Part shown: positions 6,341 to 13,924 of the stretch, piece by piece
Layout of the letters: each line of letters opens with the position of its first letter
How positions within the stretch are numbered: position 1 is the first letter of the stretch
Source of the DNA: Prevotella sp.
Lineage (GTDB): Bacteria > Bacteroidota > Bacteroidia > Bacteroidales > Bacteroidaceae
Length of the DNA: 53,523 nt
Assembly: GCA_017619275.1 (NCBI GenBank)
Contig: JAFZSR010000110.1
Coordinates: forward strand, 1-53,523
Reading direction: 5' to 3'
Program-made: the position numbers and the translations under genes
Notes under the pieces: generated by a model
The model's input: the letters and a program-made list of their open reading frames with translations, nothing else
The model's database searches: none
What the model was told of the DNA's origin: nothing

Positions 6341-9310
6341 TTACTGGTAAGAGAGGTATAGGTAGTTGGTTTGTGCTGGGTATTCGGCGGCGAGGGTGTC
6401 AATCTGGTTGACGGTGGGCAGCAGTCCGAGCATCTTGCGCCAAGAGCGGACGGTAAGTCCGGCTTGCTCCATGTTTCTTGGTCGTTTGGTGGTTTGGTCG
6501 TTTAGTCGTTTGGGGACGTCAGTTGCTTCTCCTAAACCACCAAGTCTCTCCAGGCCGATGGCACGTGCAATCTGGAAATCGGAGAATCCGTAGACCTTGG
6601 CAGCGCGCAGCAGCTGGGCGGGCGACAGGTAGCCAGCCCCAACGGCGGGCGATACCAGATACTCCATGAATTCGCTCGGCTCCATAAACTCGGAGACCAC
6701 GGAAAGGTCGGCGTGCTCCTGGAGCTGCTGGTTGACATCGATGATGTGCTTCAGCTTCTGCAGGAACCAGCGGTCGATCATCGTCAACCGATGAATCTGC
6801 TCCAACGAGTAGCCCATCATCAAGGCCTTGGCAACGACGAAGATGCGCATGTCGGTGGCGTGCTGCAGGGCGCTGGGGATGTCGTTGACGTGCAGCGCTT
6901 TGTTGTCGACAAAGCCGTGCATGCCCTGACCAATCATGCGCAGACCCTTCTGGATGGCTTCCTCGAAGGTGCGCCCGATGGCCATCACCTCGCCGACGCT
7001 CTTCATCGACGAACCCAGCTCGTGGTTCACGCCGTGGAACTTGGTGAGGTCCCAGCGGGGAATCTTTACGACCACATAGTCGAGCGCCGGCTCAAAGAAG
7101 GCGCTGGTGGTCTTGGTCACAGAGTTTTTCAGGTCGAAGAGCCCAGAGCCCAGGCCGAGCTTGGCGGCGACGAAGGCCAGCGGATAGCCAGTCGCCTTGG
7201 AGGCTAATGCCGACGAGCGGCTCAAGCGAGCGTTGACCTCGATCACGCGGTAGTCTTCCGACGCAGGGTCGAGGGCATACTGCACATTGCACTCGCCGAC
7301 GATGCCGATGTGGCGGATGATCTTGATGGCCAGGGCGCGCAGCTTGTGGTACTCGCTGTTGGTGAGCGTCTGGCTGGGGGCCACCACGATGCTCTCGCCG
7401 GTGTGGATGCCCAAGGGGTCGAGGTTCTCCATGTTGCACACGGTGATGCAGTTGTCGTAGCGGTCGCGCACCACCTCGTATTCTATCTCCTTCCAACCCT
7501 TCAGCGATTTCTCTACCAGCACCTGCGGCGAGAACGAGAAAGCCTCCTCGGCCTGTGCCAGCAGCTCCTGCTCGTTGTCGCAGAAGCCGGAACCCAGACC
7601 GCCGAGGGCGTAGGCCGCCCTCAATATCACGGGGAAGCCTAGCTCGTGGGCCGCCTGCTGGATTTCTTCGATGGTAGAGCAGGCGTGGCTCTTGATGGTC
7701 TTCACGCCAATCTCGTCGAGGCGCTTCACAAACAGGTCGCGGTCTTCGGTGTCGATGATGGCCTGCACGGGTGTGCCCAACACCTCGACGCCATACTTCT
7801 CGAGTATCCCTTTTTGATAAAGTTCCACGCCGCAGTTCAGGGCCGTTTGTCCGCCAAACGAGAGCAGGATGCCGTCGGGGCGTTCTTTCTCGATGATGCG
7901 CTCCACGAACTCTGCCGTCACGGGCTGGAAGTAAACCGTGTCGGCCACGTCCTTCGAGGTCTGCACCGTCGCGATGTTGGGGTTGATGAGCACCGAGTGG
8001 ATGCCCTCCTCCTTCAAGGCTTTCAGTGCTTGTGCGCCGCTATAGTCGAACTCGCCCGCCTGACCAATCTTCAATGCGCCAGAGCCAAGGATAAGGACTT
8101 TGGCCTTACCCCCGACCCCTCTCCGATTGGAGAGGGGAGTGTATAGACTCTCTCCTTGCTGTTGCCGCATGGTGTATATACTCCCCTCTCCAGTCGGAGA
8201 GGGGCTGGGGGTGAGGCTTCTCACAAACTCGTCAAAGAGGAACTCCGTGTCCACAGGGCCAGAGCAGGCTTCGGGGTGGAACTGTGCCGAGAACCAAGGG
8301 TTCGTCTTGTGTCGGATACCTTCGTTTGAGCCGTCGTTCATGTTCACGAACAGCGGTTCCCAGTCGTCGGGCAGCGTGGAGTCGTCAACTGCGTAGCCGT
8401 GGTTCTGCGAGGTGATGAAACAACGTGTCGTACCGACCTGCTGCACGGGTTGGTTGTGCGAGCGATGGCCATATTTCAGCTTGTAGGTCTTCGCGCCGGC
8501 CGCCCTGGCCAGCAGTTGGTTGCCCAGGCAGATGCCCATGCAGGGACGGACCGTCTCGTTGTTCAAGAAGGTACGGATATGCTCTACCGTCTTCTCACAA
8601 CGCTCTGGGTCGCCAGGACCGTTGGCAAGGAAAAGCCCGTCGAAATCGAGCTGGTTGAAATCATAATCCCAAGGCACGCGCACCACCTCTACGCCGCGTC
8701 GCAGCAGGCAGCGGATGATGTTCGCCTTCACGCCGCAGTCCACGAGAACGACTCTTTTCATTGAACATTGACTGTTGACCATTGAACATTCTGGCTGATA
8801 GGTGATGACCTCCTTGCAGCTTACTTGCTCAACCCAATTCACGGATTCATAGTCCGCAGGGCGATGGTCAATGGTCAATGTTGAATGTTCAATGACTATT
8901 CTTCCCATCATCACGCCGTGCTCGCGCAGCACTTTCGTCAGGCGGCGGGTGTCGATGCCAGTGATGGCGGGAATCTTCTCCCGCTTCAGCCAGCTGGCGA
9001 GCGATTCCTTAGCGTTCCAATGGCTGTACTGCTCGCTATACTCGGCGACGACGAGGCCTTTCACGTGAATCTTCTCGCTCTCCATCAACGTTGGCAGCAT
9101 GTCGCCGCCCGTGTCAGGCACGCCGTAGTTGCCAATCAAAGGATAGGTGAAAGTGAGAATCTGCCCCGCATAGCTGGGGTCGGTCAGGCTCTCGGGGTAG
9201 CCCGTCATCGCCGTGTTGAACACCACTTCGCCCGCCGCATTGGCGTCGTAGCCAAACGAGCGTCCGTAGAACACTGTGCCGTCTTCGAGTATCAATCTCG
9301 CCTCTGTCAT
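6341..9310 (-). CDS. carAB: Carbamoyl-phosphate synthase: CarA fused to the N-terminal half of CarB
   Basis: Residues 1-365 are CarA: class I amidotransferase with nucleophile C261 in GICLGNQ and the His of QFHPEA at ~345. Residues ~366-402 are a linker encoded by a GC-rich repeat element. From ~402 (KVLILGSGALKIGQAGEFDYSG) it is CarB: the carboxyphosphate ATP-grasp half plus the oligomerisation domain. It then stops at LAAEYPAQTNYLYLSYQ, which aligns with E. coli CarB near residue 550. The carbamate-phosphorylating half is absent from this locus. CarA also carries heptamer-encoded insertions (residues ~140-152 and ~174-185), and CarB an octamer-encoded one near its end. It overlaps the purF-like gene by 4 bp. 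Separate halves of CarB exist in some archaea and Aquifex, so the missing half may be elsewhere; otherwise this is a degraded or mis-assembled gene. Confidence 0.9.
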   Translation of the reverse strand: MTEARLILEDGTVFYGRSFGYDANAAGEVVFNTAMTGYPESLTDPSYAGQILTFTYPLIGNYGVPDTGGDMLPTLMESEKIHVKGLVVAEYSEQYSHWNAKESLASWLKREKIPAITGIDTRRLTKVLREHGVMMGRIVIEHSTLTIDHRPADYESVNWVEQVSCKEVITYQPECSMVNSQCSMKRVVLVDCGVKANIIRCLLRRGVEVVRVPWDYDFNQLDFDGLFLANGPGDPERCEKTVEHIRTFLNNETVRPCMGICLGNQLLARAAGAKTYKLKYGHRSHNQPVQQVGTTRCFITSQNHGYAVDDSTLPDDWEPLFVNMNDGSNEGIRHKTNPWFSAQFHPEACSGPVDTEFLFDEFVRSLTPSPSPTGEGSIYTMRQQQGESLYTPLSNRRGVGGKAKVLILGSGALKIGQAGEFDYSGAQALKALKEEGIHSVLINPNIATVQTSKDVADTVYFQPVTAEFVERIIEKERPDGILLSFGGQTALNCGVELYQKGILEKYGVEVLGTPVQAIIDTEDRDLFVKRLDEIGVKTIKSHACSTIEEIQQAAHELGFPVILRAAYALGGLGSGFCDNEQELLAQAEEAFSFSPQVLVEKSLKGWKEIEYEVVRDRYDNCITVCNMENLDPLGIHTGESIVVAPSQTLTNSEYHKLRALAIKIIRHIGIVGECNVQYALDPASEDYRVIEVNARLSRSSALASKATGYPLAFVAAKLGLGSGLFDLKNSVTKTTSAFFEPALDYVVVKIPRWDLTKFHGVNHELGSSMKSVGEVMAIGRTFEEAIQKGLRMIGQGMHGFVDNKALHVNDIPSALQHATDMRIFVVAKALMMGYSLEQIHRLTMIDRWFLQKLKHIIDVNQQLQEHADLSVVSEFMEPSEFMEYLVSPAVGAGYLSPAQLLRAAKVYGFSDFQIARAIGLERLGGLGEATDVPKRLNDQTTKRPRNMEQAGLTVRSWRKMLGLLPTVNQIDTLAAEYPAQTNYLYLSYQ
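6478..6544. repeat. Octamer tandem repeat inside carB
   Basis: Units TTGGTCGT, TTGGTGGT, TTGGTCGT, TTAGTCGT (6478-6509), then TTGGGG, and a tail CTCCTAAACCACC (6529-6541). It encodes LGEATDVPKRLNDQTTKRPR, which looks extra for CarB. A shorter relative with the same tail is in pyrG. Confidence 0.75.
8103..8217. repeat. GC-rich inverted-repeat element 2, carA-carB joint
   Basis: Arms 8103-8145 and 8175-8217 (43 bp each, about five mismatches) begin GCCTYACCCCC, contain CCCCTCTCC/GGAGAGGGG and end GTRTATA; the centre is 29 bp. The element lies exactly between the CarA and CarB domains and is read through in frame. Confidence 0.85.
8759..8895. repeat. Inverted pair of heptamer arrays inside carA
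   Basis: Left array 8759-8791 (four CATTGAA/CATTGAC-type units) and right array 8864-8895 (four ATGGTCA/ATGTTGA-type units) are in opposite orientation. They flank ~72 bp that still encode ordinary CarA sequence. Both arrays are translated and keep the frame. Confidence 0.8.
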
Positions 9311-11130
9311 AATTGTTTTTTCAATATATCTTCAACGTAATGTACAAATGCTTGGTTCACCATGCGGATGCCGCCAGGGGTGGGGTAGTGGCCGGTGAAG
9401 TACCAGTCGCCGGGATGGTCGGGACAGGCGTGGTGCAGTCCCTCGATGCTTTGGAACACCAGCTCGATGGGAGCCTCCATGCCTTTTGGGCGAAGCATCT
9501 CCACAATCTTGTGGTTGATTTCCTCCACGGTGAATGGTGCGTAGATGTTGCGCACATGATTCTCGGCTTCGGGGGCTTCTTTGCACTTGCGATAAACATC
9601 CGCAATCAGCCAATTGAGTTGGTATCCTTCCTGGATGAGAGCGATGGCAGCACGGAAGGCGCAGAGCTCTTCCAAGCTCGACATGTCGATGCCGTAGTAG
9701 TCGGGATAACGGATTTGGGGAGAGCTGCTCACCATCACAATCTTCTTCGGATGCAGACGGTCGAGGATCTTGAAGATGCTCTCCTTCAGCGTGGTGCCGC
9801 GCACGATGGAGTCGTCGATAATCACCAGATGGTCTTCGTAGGGACGCAGCGAGCCGTAGCTGATGTCGTAGACATGGGCAGCCAAGTCTTTCCGCTCGCT
9901 GTCGTCGCTGATGAAGGTGCGCAGCTTGATGTCTTTCCAAACCACCTTCTCTATGCGAACATCATTATCGCCATGGGGGAGGCTTTTGCGCACGCCGTTG
10001 GTCATGCCGTAGAAGGCCACCTCGGCGGTATTGGGGATGTACGAGAAAACGGTATGCGCCACGTCGCTATCGATGGCCTTGAGGATGGCAGGCGTGAGCT
10101 GTTCGCCCAGGCGTTTGCGCTCCTGATAGATGTCGCGGTCGGAGCCTCGGCTGAAGTAGATGCGCTCGAAGCTGCATGCAGAGAGCTGCTTGGCTGGCAG
10201 AATCTGCTCCAGCCGGGGCTCGCCACTTTTCCTCACAATCAGCGACTGGCCGGGCTTCAGCTCCTGAATGTCGTCGGCATGCAGGTTGAAGGTGGTCTGA
10301 ATGACGGGACGCTCCGAGGCCAGCACCACCACCTCGTCGTCCTGATACCAGAAGGCAGGACGGATGCCCCAAGGGTCGCGTACGGCAAACATTTCGCCGC
10401 TGCCCGTCAGTCCGCACATCACGTAGCCGCCGTCGTAATGGCTCATCGTGCTCCTGAGCACATTCACCATCTCCACATTGTTATCTATATAGGCTGTGAT
10501 GTCGGTGCCCTCCAGCCCCTTCTCCTTTGCCTCCACGAACAGACGTTCCACCTCGCGGTCCAGGCGATGGCCCATCAGTTCGAGCGTGATATACGAGTCG
10601 CCGTAGACGCGCGGCGACTGGCCTTGTGCCGTCAAGAACTGGAACACCTCGTCGATGTTCGTCATGTTGAAGTTGCCGCACAGGCAGAGGTTCTTGGCGC
10701 GCCAGTTGTTGCGGCGCAGGAAGGGGTGCACATATTGCAGACCGCTCTTGCCCGTGGTGGAATAGCGCAGATGGCCTAAGAGCAATTGACCATTGAACAT
10801 TGAACATTGACCATTATCAGCTGCGCCATCCTTGCCCGTAGTAGAATGGTCAATGGTCAATGGTGAATGGATAATGGCTATGAAAACCTCTGTAATGGCA
10901 TCCTTGCCCTCGGCACGCTCACGAAACATATATTCCTCGCCGACGGGGGCGTCGAGGTTGACGCAAGCCACACCGGCACCCTCCTGACCGCGATTGTGCT
11001 GCTTCTCCATCATCAGGTAGAGCTTGTCCAACCCGTATCGCCACGTGCCATACTTCTGCTCGTAGTAGCTCAGCGGCTTCAACAGGCGAATCATCGCCAC
11101 ACCACACTCATGCTTCAGCTCTTCCATCAC
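9307..11130 (-). CDS. purF: Amidophosphoribosyltransferase-like protein
   Basis: A 607-residue cytosolic enzyme expected to transfer glutamine amide nitrogen to PRPP, giving phosphoribosylamine for purine synthesis. The N-terminal Ntn amidotransferase domain has Cys9 (HECGVAM) as likely nucleophile after propeptide processing, then QHNRGQEGAGVA, GHLRYSTTGKSG and RDPWGIRP. The phosphoribosyltransferase domain has the PRPP loop VIIDDSIVRGTTLKES at ~436-451. At ~86-115 a heptamer-encoded insertion (SPLTIDHS ... NGQCSMFNGQ) breaks the glutaminase domain. It is ~100 residues longer than E. coli PurF. The organism may have a second, canonical purF elsewhere, so the exact role is uncertain. It lies 3 bp after pyrG and overlaps carAB by 4 bp. 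Confidence 0.85.
   Translation of the reverse strand: MMEELKHECGVAMIRLLKPLSYYEQKYGTWRYGLDKLYLMMEKQHNRGQEGAGVACVNLDAPVGEEYMFRERAEGKDAITEVFIAIIHSPLTIDHSTTGKDGAADNGQCSMFNGQLLLGHLRYSTTGKSGLQYVHPFLRRNNWRAKNLCLCGNFNMTNIDEVFQFLTAQGQSPRVYGDSYITLELMGHRLDREVERLFVEAKEKGLEGTDITAYIDNNVEMVNVLRSTMSHYDGGYVMCGLTGSGEMFAVRDPWGIRPAFWYQDDEVVVLASERPVIQTTFNLHADDIQELKPGQSLIVRKSGEPRLEQILPAKQLSACSFERIYFSRGSDRDIYQERKRLGEQLTPAILKAIDSDVAHTVFSYIPNTAEVAFYGMTNGVRKSLPHGDNDVRIEKVVWKDIKLRTFISDDSERKDLAAHVYDISYGSLRPYEDHLVIIDDSIVRGTTLKESIFKILDRLHPKKIVMVSSSPQIRYPDYYGIDMSSLEELCAFRAAIALIQEGYQLNWLIADVYRKCKEAPEAENHVRNIYAPFTVEEINHKIVEMLRPKGMEAPIELVFQSIEGLHHACPDHPGDWYFTGHYPTPGGIRMVNQAFVHYVEDILKKQL
10784..10877. repeat. Inverted pair of heptamer arrays inside the purF-like gene
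   Basis: Left array 10784-10816 (AATTGAC, CATTGAA, CATTGAA, CATTGAC) and right array 10845-10877 (AATGGTC, AATGGTC, AATGGTG, AATGGAT) are reverse-complement-like around a 28-bp centre. Same family as in carA and upstream of the LysE gene. Confidence 0.85.
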
Positions 11131-11133
11131 AAC

Positions 11134-12747
11134 TTAGTCTGTCGTTAAACAACTCTTGATAAAGTCCATGAAGAGGGGATGGGGGTGCAGCACGGTCGAG
11201 GAATACTCCGGGTGGAACTGTGTCCCGATGTACCATTTCAGCTGCGGAATCTCTACAATCTCTACGAGGTTGGCGGCAGGGTTGATGCCCACGCACTTCA
11301 TGCCGGCGGCTTCGTACTCCTCCTGATACTGGTTGTTGAACTCATAGCGGTGGCGATGACGCTCGCTGATGAGCGGTTGCTCGCCGTAGACTTCGTAGGC
11401 ACGACTGCCCTTCACCAGCTTGCACTCGTAGGCTCCCAGTCGCATGGTGCCGCCCATCTGCGTGATGTTTTTCTGTTCCTCCATCATGTCTATCACGTAA
11501 TTTGGTTGTTTGGATGACGAATCTCCTAAACCACCAGAAAACTCGGCGCTGTTGGCCTCCTTGTAGCCCAACACATTACGGGCGAACTCGATGACCATCA
11601 TCTGCATGCCCAGACAGATGCCGAAGGTGGGCACGTCGTGGGTACGCCCGTATTCGGCCGCGATGATCTTCCCCTCGATGCCGCGCTGGCCGAAGCCGGG
11701 ACAGATGATGATGCCCGCCATGCCCTCCAGCTTCGGGCCTACAGTTTCTTTCGTCACCTCCTCGCTGTTCACGAAGTGTATCTTCACCTTCACGCCGTTG
11801 TAGATGCCGGCCAGGTTCAGACTCTCGCGGATGCTCTTGTAGGCATCCTGCAGGTCGTACTTGCCCACCAGTCCGATGTGCACCTCGCGTGTGGCATTGC
11901 GCTGTTTGTCCAAAAAGTCGTGCCAAGGTTTCATGGCAGGCGTCTCGCCAACGGGGATTCCAATCTTGCGCAGGATGGCGGCGTCGAGTCCCTGCTTCTG
12001 CATGCTCACTGGCACCTCGTAGATGCTCGGCATGTCCTCGCTTTGCACCACGCACTCCAGGTCGACATTACAAAACGACGCCACCTTCATGCGCAGTGCA
12101 TTGTCGAGGTGGCGTTCCGTCCTCAGCACGAGGATGTCGGGCTGTATGCCCATGCTCTGCAGTTCCTTCACCGAGTGTTGCGTGGGTTTCGTCTTCAGTT
12201 CATCGGCGGCTTTCAGGTAAGGCACGTAGGTCAAGTGCACGCATACCGCATCACGTCCCAGTTGCCAGCGCAGCTGTCGGATGGCTTCCATGAATGGTGC
12301 GCTCTCGATGTCGCCGATGGTGCCGCCCACCTCGGTGATGACGAAGTCGAAATCGCCCTCGCGCAGCATTCTCCTCTTTATCTCGTCCGTGATGTGCGGC
12401 ACCACTTGGATGGTCTTGCCCAAGTAGTCGCCGTGGCGCTCGCGGTCGATGACGGTTTTGTAGATGCGGCCCGTGGTGATGGAGTTATCGCGGGTGGTGT
12501 GAATGCCCGTGAAGCGCTCGTAGTGTCCCAGGTCGAGGTCGGTCTCCATGCCGTCGACAGTGACATAGCACTCGCCGTGCTCGTAGGGGTTCAGCGTTCC
12601 GGGGTCGATATTGATGTAGGGGTCAAACTTCTGGATGGTGACCTTGTAGCCGCGTGCCTGCAGCAGTTTTCCGATGCTCGCCGCAATGATGCCCTTTCCC
12701 AACGAGGAAACCACACCGCCTGTGACGAAGATGTACTTTGTGTCCAT
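11134..12747 (-). CDS. pyrG: CTP synthase
   Basis: Converts UTP, ATP and glutamine to CTP in the cytosol. It is 537 residues, near the usual ~535-545. The amidoligase domain starts YIFVTGGVVSSLGKGI and includes the conserved EVGGTIGDIES. The class I amidotransferase domain has CPGFGQRG, nucleophile Cys ~379 in FGICLGMQM, and the catalytic HPE in GTQFHPEYSS. A short insertion SGGLGDSSSKQPN is encoded by an octamer-type repeat at 11501-11536. It is first in a probable operon pyrG, purF-like, carAB, and then asnB after a palindromic element. Its promoter carries the two-site element shared with amtB, glnK and gltB. Confidence 0.97.
   Translation of the reverse strand: MDTKYIFVTGGVVSSLGKGIIAASIGKLLQARGYKVTIQKFDPYINIDPGTLNPYEHGECYVTVDGMETDLDLGHYERFTGIHTTRDNSITTGRIYKTVIDRERHGDYLGKTIQVVPHITDEIKRRMLREGDFDFVITEVGGTIGDIESAPFMEAIRQLRWQLGRDAVCVHLTYVPYLKAADELKTKPTQHSVKELQSMGIQPDILVLRTERHLDNALRMKVASFCNVDLECVVQSEDMPSIYEVPVSMQKQGLDAAILRKIGIPVGETPAMKPWHDFLDKQRNATREVHIGLVGKYDLQDAYKSIRESLNLAGIYNGVKVKIHFVNSEEVTKETVGPKLEGMAGIIICPGFGQRGIEGKIIAAEYGRTHDVPTFGICLGMQMMVIEFARNVLGYKEANSAEFSGGLGDSSSKQPNYVIDMMEEQKNITQMGGTMRLGAYECKLVKGSRAYEVYGEQPLISERHRHRYEFNNQYQEEYEAAGMKCVGINPAANLVEIVEIPQLKWYIGTQFHPEYSSTVLHPHPLFMDFIKSCLTTD
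11501..11536. repeat. Octamer-family repeat inside pyrG
   Basis: TTTGGTTGTTTGGATGACGA followed by the tail CTCCTAAACCACC, the same tail as the carB octamer repeat. It encodes GGLGDSSSKQPN, which looks extra for CTP synthase. Confidence 0.6.
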
Positions 12748-12773
12748 AAATCAAAACAGTTATTTATGGACTG

Positions 12774-12781
12774 CAAAGGTA
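12774..12781 (-). promoter_or_regulatory. -7 box of the pyrG operon
   Basis: TACCTTTG on the minus strand, an exact match to TAnnTTTG, 27 bp before the pyrG start. No clear TTTG at -33, which fits a promoter that depends on an upstream activator. Confidence 0.65.
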
Positions 12782-12822
12782 CGGCATTCCCGTGGCAATC
12801 GGGTGGATGCCCTTCGACTTCA

Positions 12823-12931
12823 TTTGTTAAAAACGCCGCGCGCTGACATTGTGTAAACGATTCAGCGTATATTCGTGGCCGTAGTTGACACTTTGCCGCG
12901 AATTTCAGTCCTTTCGTTGCAAACCGTCATT
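12823..12931 (-). promoter_or_regulatory. Two-site upstream element of the pyrG promoter
   Basis: Plus-strand blocks: TTTGTTAAAA (12823), TGACATTGTGTAAA (12844), ACACTTTGC (12888) and GTTGCAAACCGTCATT (12916). Their offsets from the -7 box are 49, 70, 114 and 142 bp, identical to those at glnK. The two TGAC-type sites are inverted relative to each other and 72 bp apart. Confidence 0.7.
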
Positions 12932-13002
12932 TTGTGATAATAAATCTTGCGCCTTATTTCATCACTACTTTTCTGCATTCAAGGAAAGCATTATGCCTTA
13001 CA

Positions 13003-13069
13003 AAAATTTGGTAACGACTTTTTTCAAAAAACTAACGACTTTTGAAAAAATCTCGTAAGAGATTTTTTC
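13003..13069. repeat. AT-rich repeat with hairpin, copy 1
   Basis: Contains TTTGGTAACGACTTTTTT, a second AACGACTTTTG, then AAAAAATCTC-GTAA-GAGATTTTTT. A second copy at 31780-31845 has the same order. Both lie upstream of toxin-antitoxin-like genes. Confidence 0.75.
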
Positions 13070-13122
13070 CCGCTCCGCAATGTAGGAAATAATGCTCTTT
13101 GGAAATGAATTTGGATTGGCTC

Positions 13123-13140
13123 TTTGGAAACGAATTTGAA
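13123..13140 (+). repeat. Direct repeat flanking the toxin-antitoxin pair, left copy
   Basis: TTTGGAAACGAATTTGAA; the right copy at 13833-13850 differs at one base. A related third copy (TTTGGAAATGAATTTGGA) is at 13098-13115. Confidence 0.6.
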
Positions 13141-13248
13141 TATTATTTTATTTCGTGAGATTCCGTTCAGCCAGATAAATGATTCGTTTTTCTTTTCACA
13201 TTTAATTCTTTTTTATAATAATCATCCGATAATTCGAGAATTTATTTG

Positions 13249-13256
13249 TAACTTTG
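13249..13256 (+). promoter_or_regulatory. -7 box of the toxin-antitoxin operon
   Basis: TAACTTTG (consensus TAnnTTTG) 28 bp before the antitoxin ATG at 13284. It rules out the upstream TTG at 13254 as a start, since that lies inside the promoter. Confidence 0.55.
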
Positions 13257-13283
13257 TCGCCGCAAACAAAAAATGTTAGGATT

Positions 13284-13541
13284 ATGACAGCTACAGAGTT
13301 GAATGTGCAGATATGGCGCGACATGGCCGCAATAGCCGATAGCGAAAAGCTGATGAAGCAGCTGGCCAAGTACCTGAAGAAGCTGGTGGCCAAGAAGGAG
13401 GACGAGACGTTAATGACTAAGGAGGAGTTCTTCGCCAAGATTGAGCAGGCAGAACAGCAAATTGAAAATGGAGAATACTCCGTTTTGCTGCCTGACGAGG
13501 ATGTAACCACGCATTTACGCAGATTGGGCTATGATATATAA
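13284..13541 (+). CDS. Antitoxin of a YoeB-type toxin-antitoxin pair
   Basis: An 85-residue acidic, largely helical protein (MTATELNVQIWRDMAAIAD...) with a lysine-rich middle (KYLKKLVAKKEDE) and an acidic C-terminus likely to wrap the toxin. It does not show the usual YefM/Phd N-terminal signature, so I call it antitoxin from context: the next gene is YoeB-like and overlaps by 11 bp. The ATG at 13284 has TTAGGA a few bases upstream and is preferred over the TTG at 13254. Such antitoxins usually repress their own promoter with the toxin as co-repressor; that is inferred here. Confidence 0.75.
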   Translation: MTATELNVQIWRDMAAIADSEKLMKQLAKYLKKLVAKKEDETLMTKEEFFAKIEQAEQQIENGEYSVLLPDEDVTTHLRRLGYDI

Positions 13542-13806
13542 AGTCAAGCTTTCCAACCAAGTGAAAATTGACTTGGTGCGGCTTGCAAAAAGCGAGCCGA
13601 AAGCGTTTGCCAAGGCCAACCGCTTCATCGAGGAACTGAAGGTGCATCCCAAAACGGGAACCGGCCATCCAGAGCCGCTGAAAGGCAAGCCCGAAAATCG
13701 ATGGAGCCGCGAAATTACAAAGAAACATCGCTTGGTATATCGCATTTTCGAGACCGAGGTCTTTGTAGATGTTCTCTCGGCTTATGGGCATTACGACGAT
13801 AAGTAG
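13531..13806 (+). CDS. yoeB: YoeB/Txe-family mRNA interferase toxin
   Basis: A 91-residue ribosome-dependent endoribonuclease of the RelE superfamily. It carries the YoeB core GTGHPEPLKGK...WSREITKKHRLVYRI and ends SAYGHYDDK, where the His-Tyr pair corresponds to the catalytic C-terminal YHY region of E. coli YoeB. It starts inside the antitoxin gene (11-bp overlap), the usual arrangement for coupled translation. The cassette has slightly lower GC than its neighbours and is flanked by 18-bp direct repeats, compatible with acquisition as a unit. Confidence 0.88.
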   Translation: MIYKVKLSNQVKIDLVRLAKSEPKAFAKANRFIEELKVHPKTGTGHPEPLKGKPENRWSREITKKHRLVYRIFETEVFVDVLSAYGHYDDK

Positions 13807-13832
13807 GCTTCCACTCAGGTAGACAATCTGTT

Positions 13833-13850
13833 TTTGGAAACGAATCTGAA
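13833..13850 (+). repeat. Direct repeat flanking the toxin-antitoxin pair, right copy
   Basis: TTTGGAAACGAATCTGAA, 17 of 18 bases identical to 13123-13140. It overlaps the start of the hairpin at 13842-13899. Confidence 0.6.
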
Positions 13851-13899
13851 GACTCGCTACGCGCTTTGCAAGTAAAGCACATAGCAAGTCTTCAAATTC
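13842..13899. terminator. Long hairpin after the toxin gene
   Basis: Nested inverted arms GAAT..TGAAGACT..GCTA..GCTTT and AAAGC..TAGC..AGTCTTCA..ATTC with a 6-base loop. It lies between convergent genes yoeB and the TorF-like gene, so it probably ends transcription from one or both sides. Its T-run is short. Confidence 0.55.
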
Positions 13900-13924
13900 T
13901 TTTCAGGAACCATCGCGTGGAAGG

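Larger units (their letters stand above)
12748..13283. other. Intergenic region between pyrG and the toxin-antitoxin pair
   Basis: 536 bp without a gene. From left to right it holds the pyrG -7 box (12774-12781), the two-site upstream element (12823-12931), a ~65-bp repeat with an AAAAAATCTC/GAGATTTTTT hairpin (13003-13069) that recurs at 31780-31845, two direct copies of GCTCTTTGGAAAYGAATTTG (13094-13113 and 13119-13138), and the antitoxin promoter (13249-13256). Confidence 0.7.

Noticed and set aside
6214-6343. A simple frameshift as the cause of the short carB
   Set aside because: No frame of the following DNA encodes the second CarB half; asnB begins directly after the repeat element.
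13254-13283. Upstream TTG start for the antitoxin
   Set aside because: It overlaps the TAACTTTG -7 box; the ATG at 13284 has a plausible ribosome site.
12748-13283. A small RNA or tRNA gene upstream of pyrG
   Set aside because: No cloverleaf or known RNA pattern found; the conserved blocks match other promoters at fixed distance and are better explained as regulatory sites.
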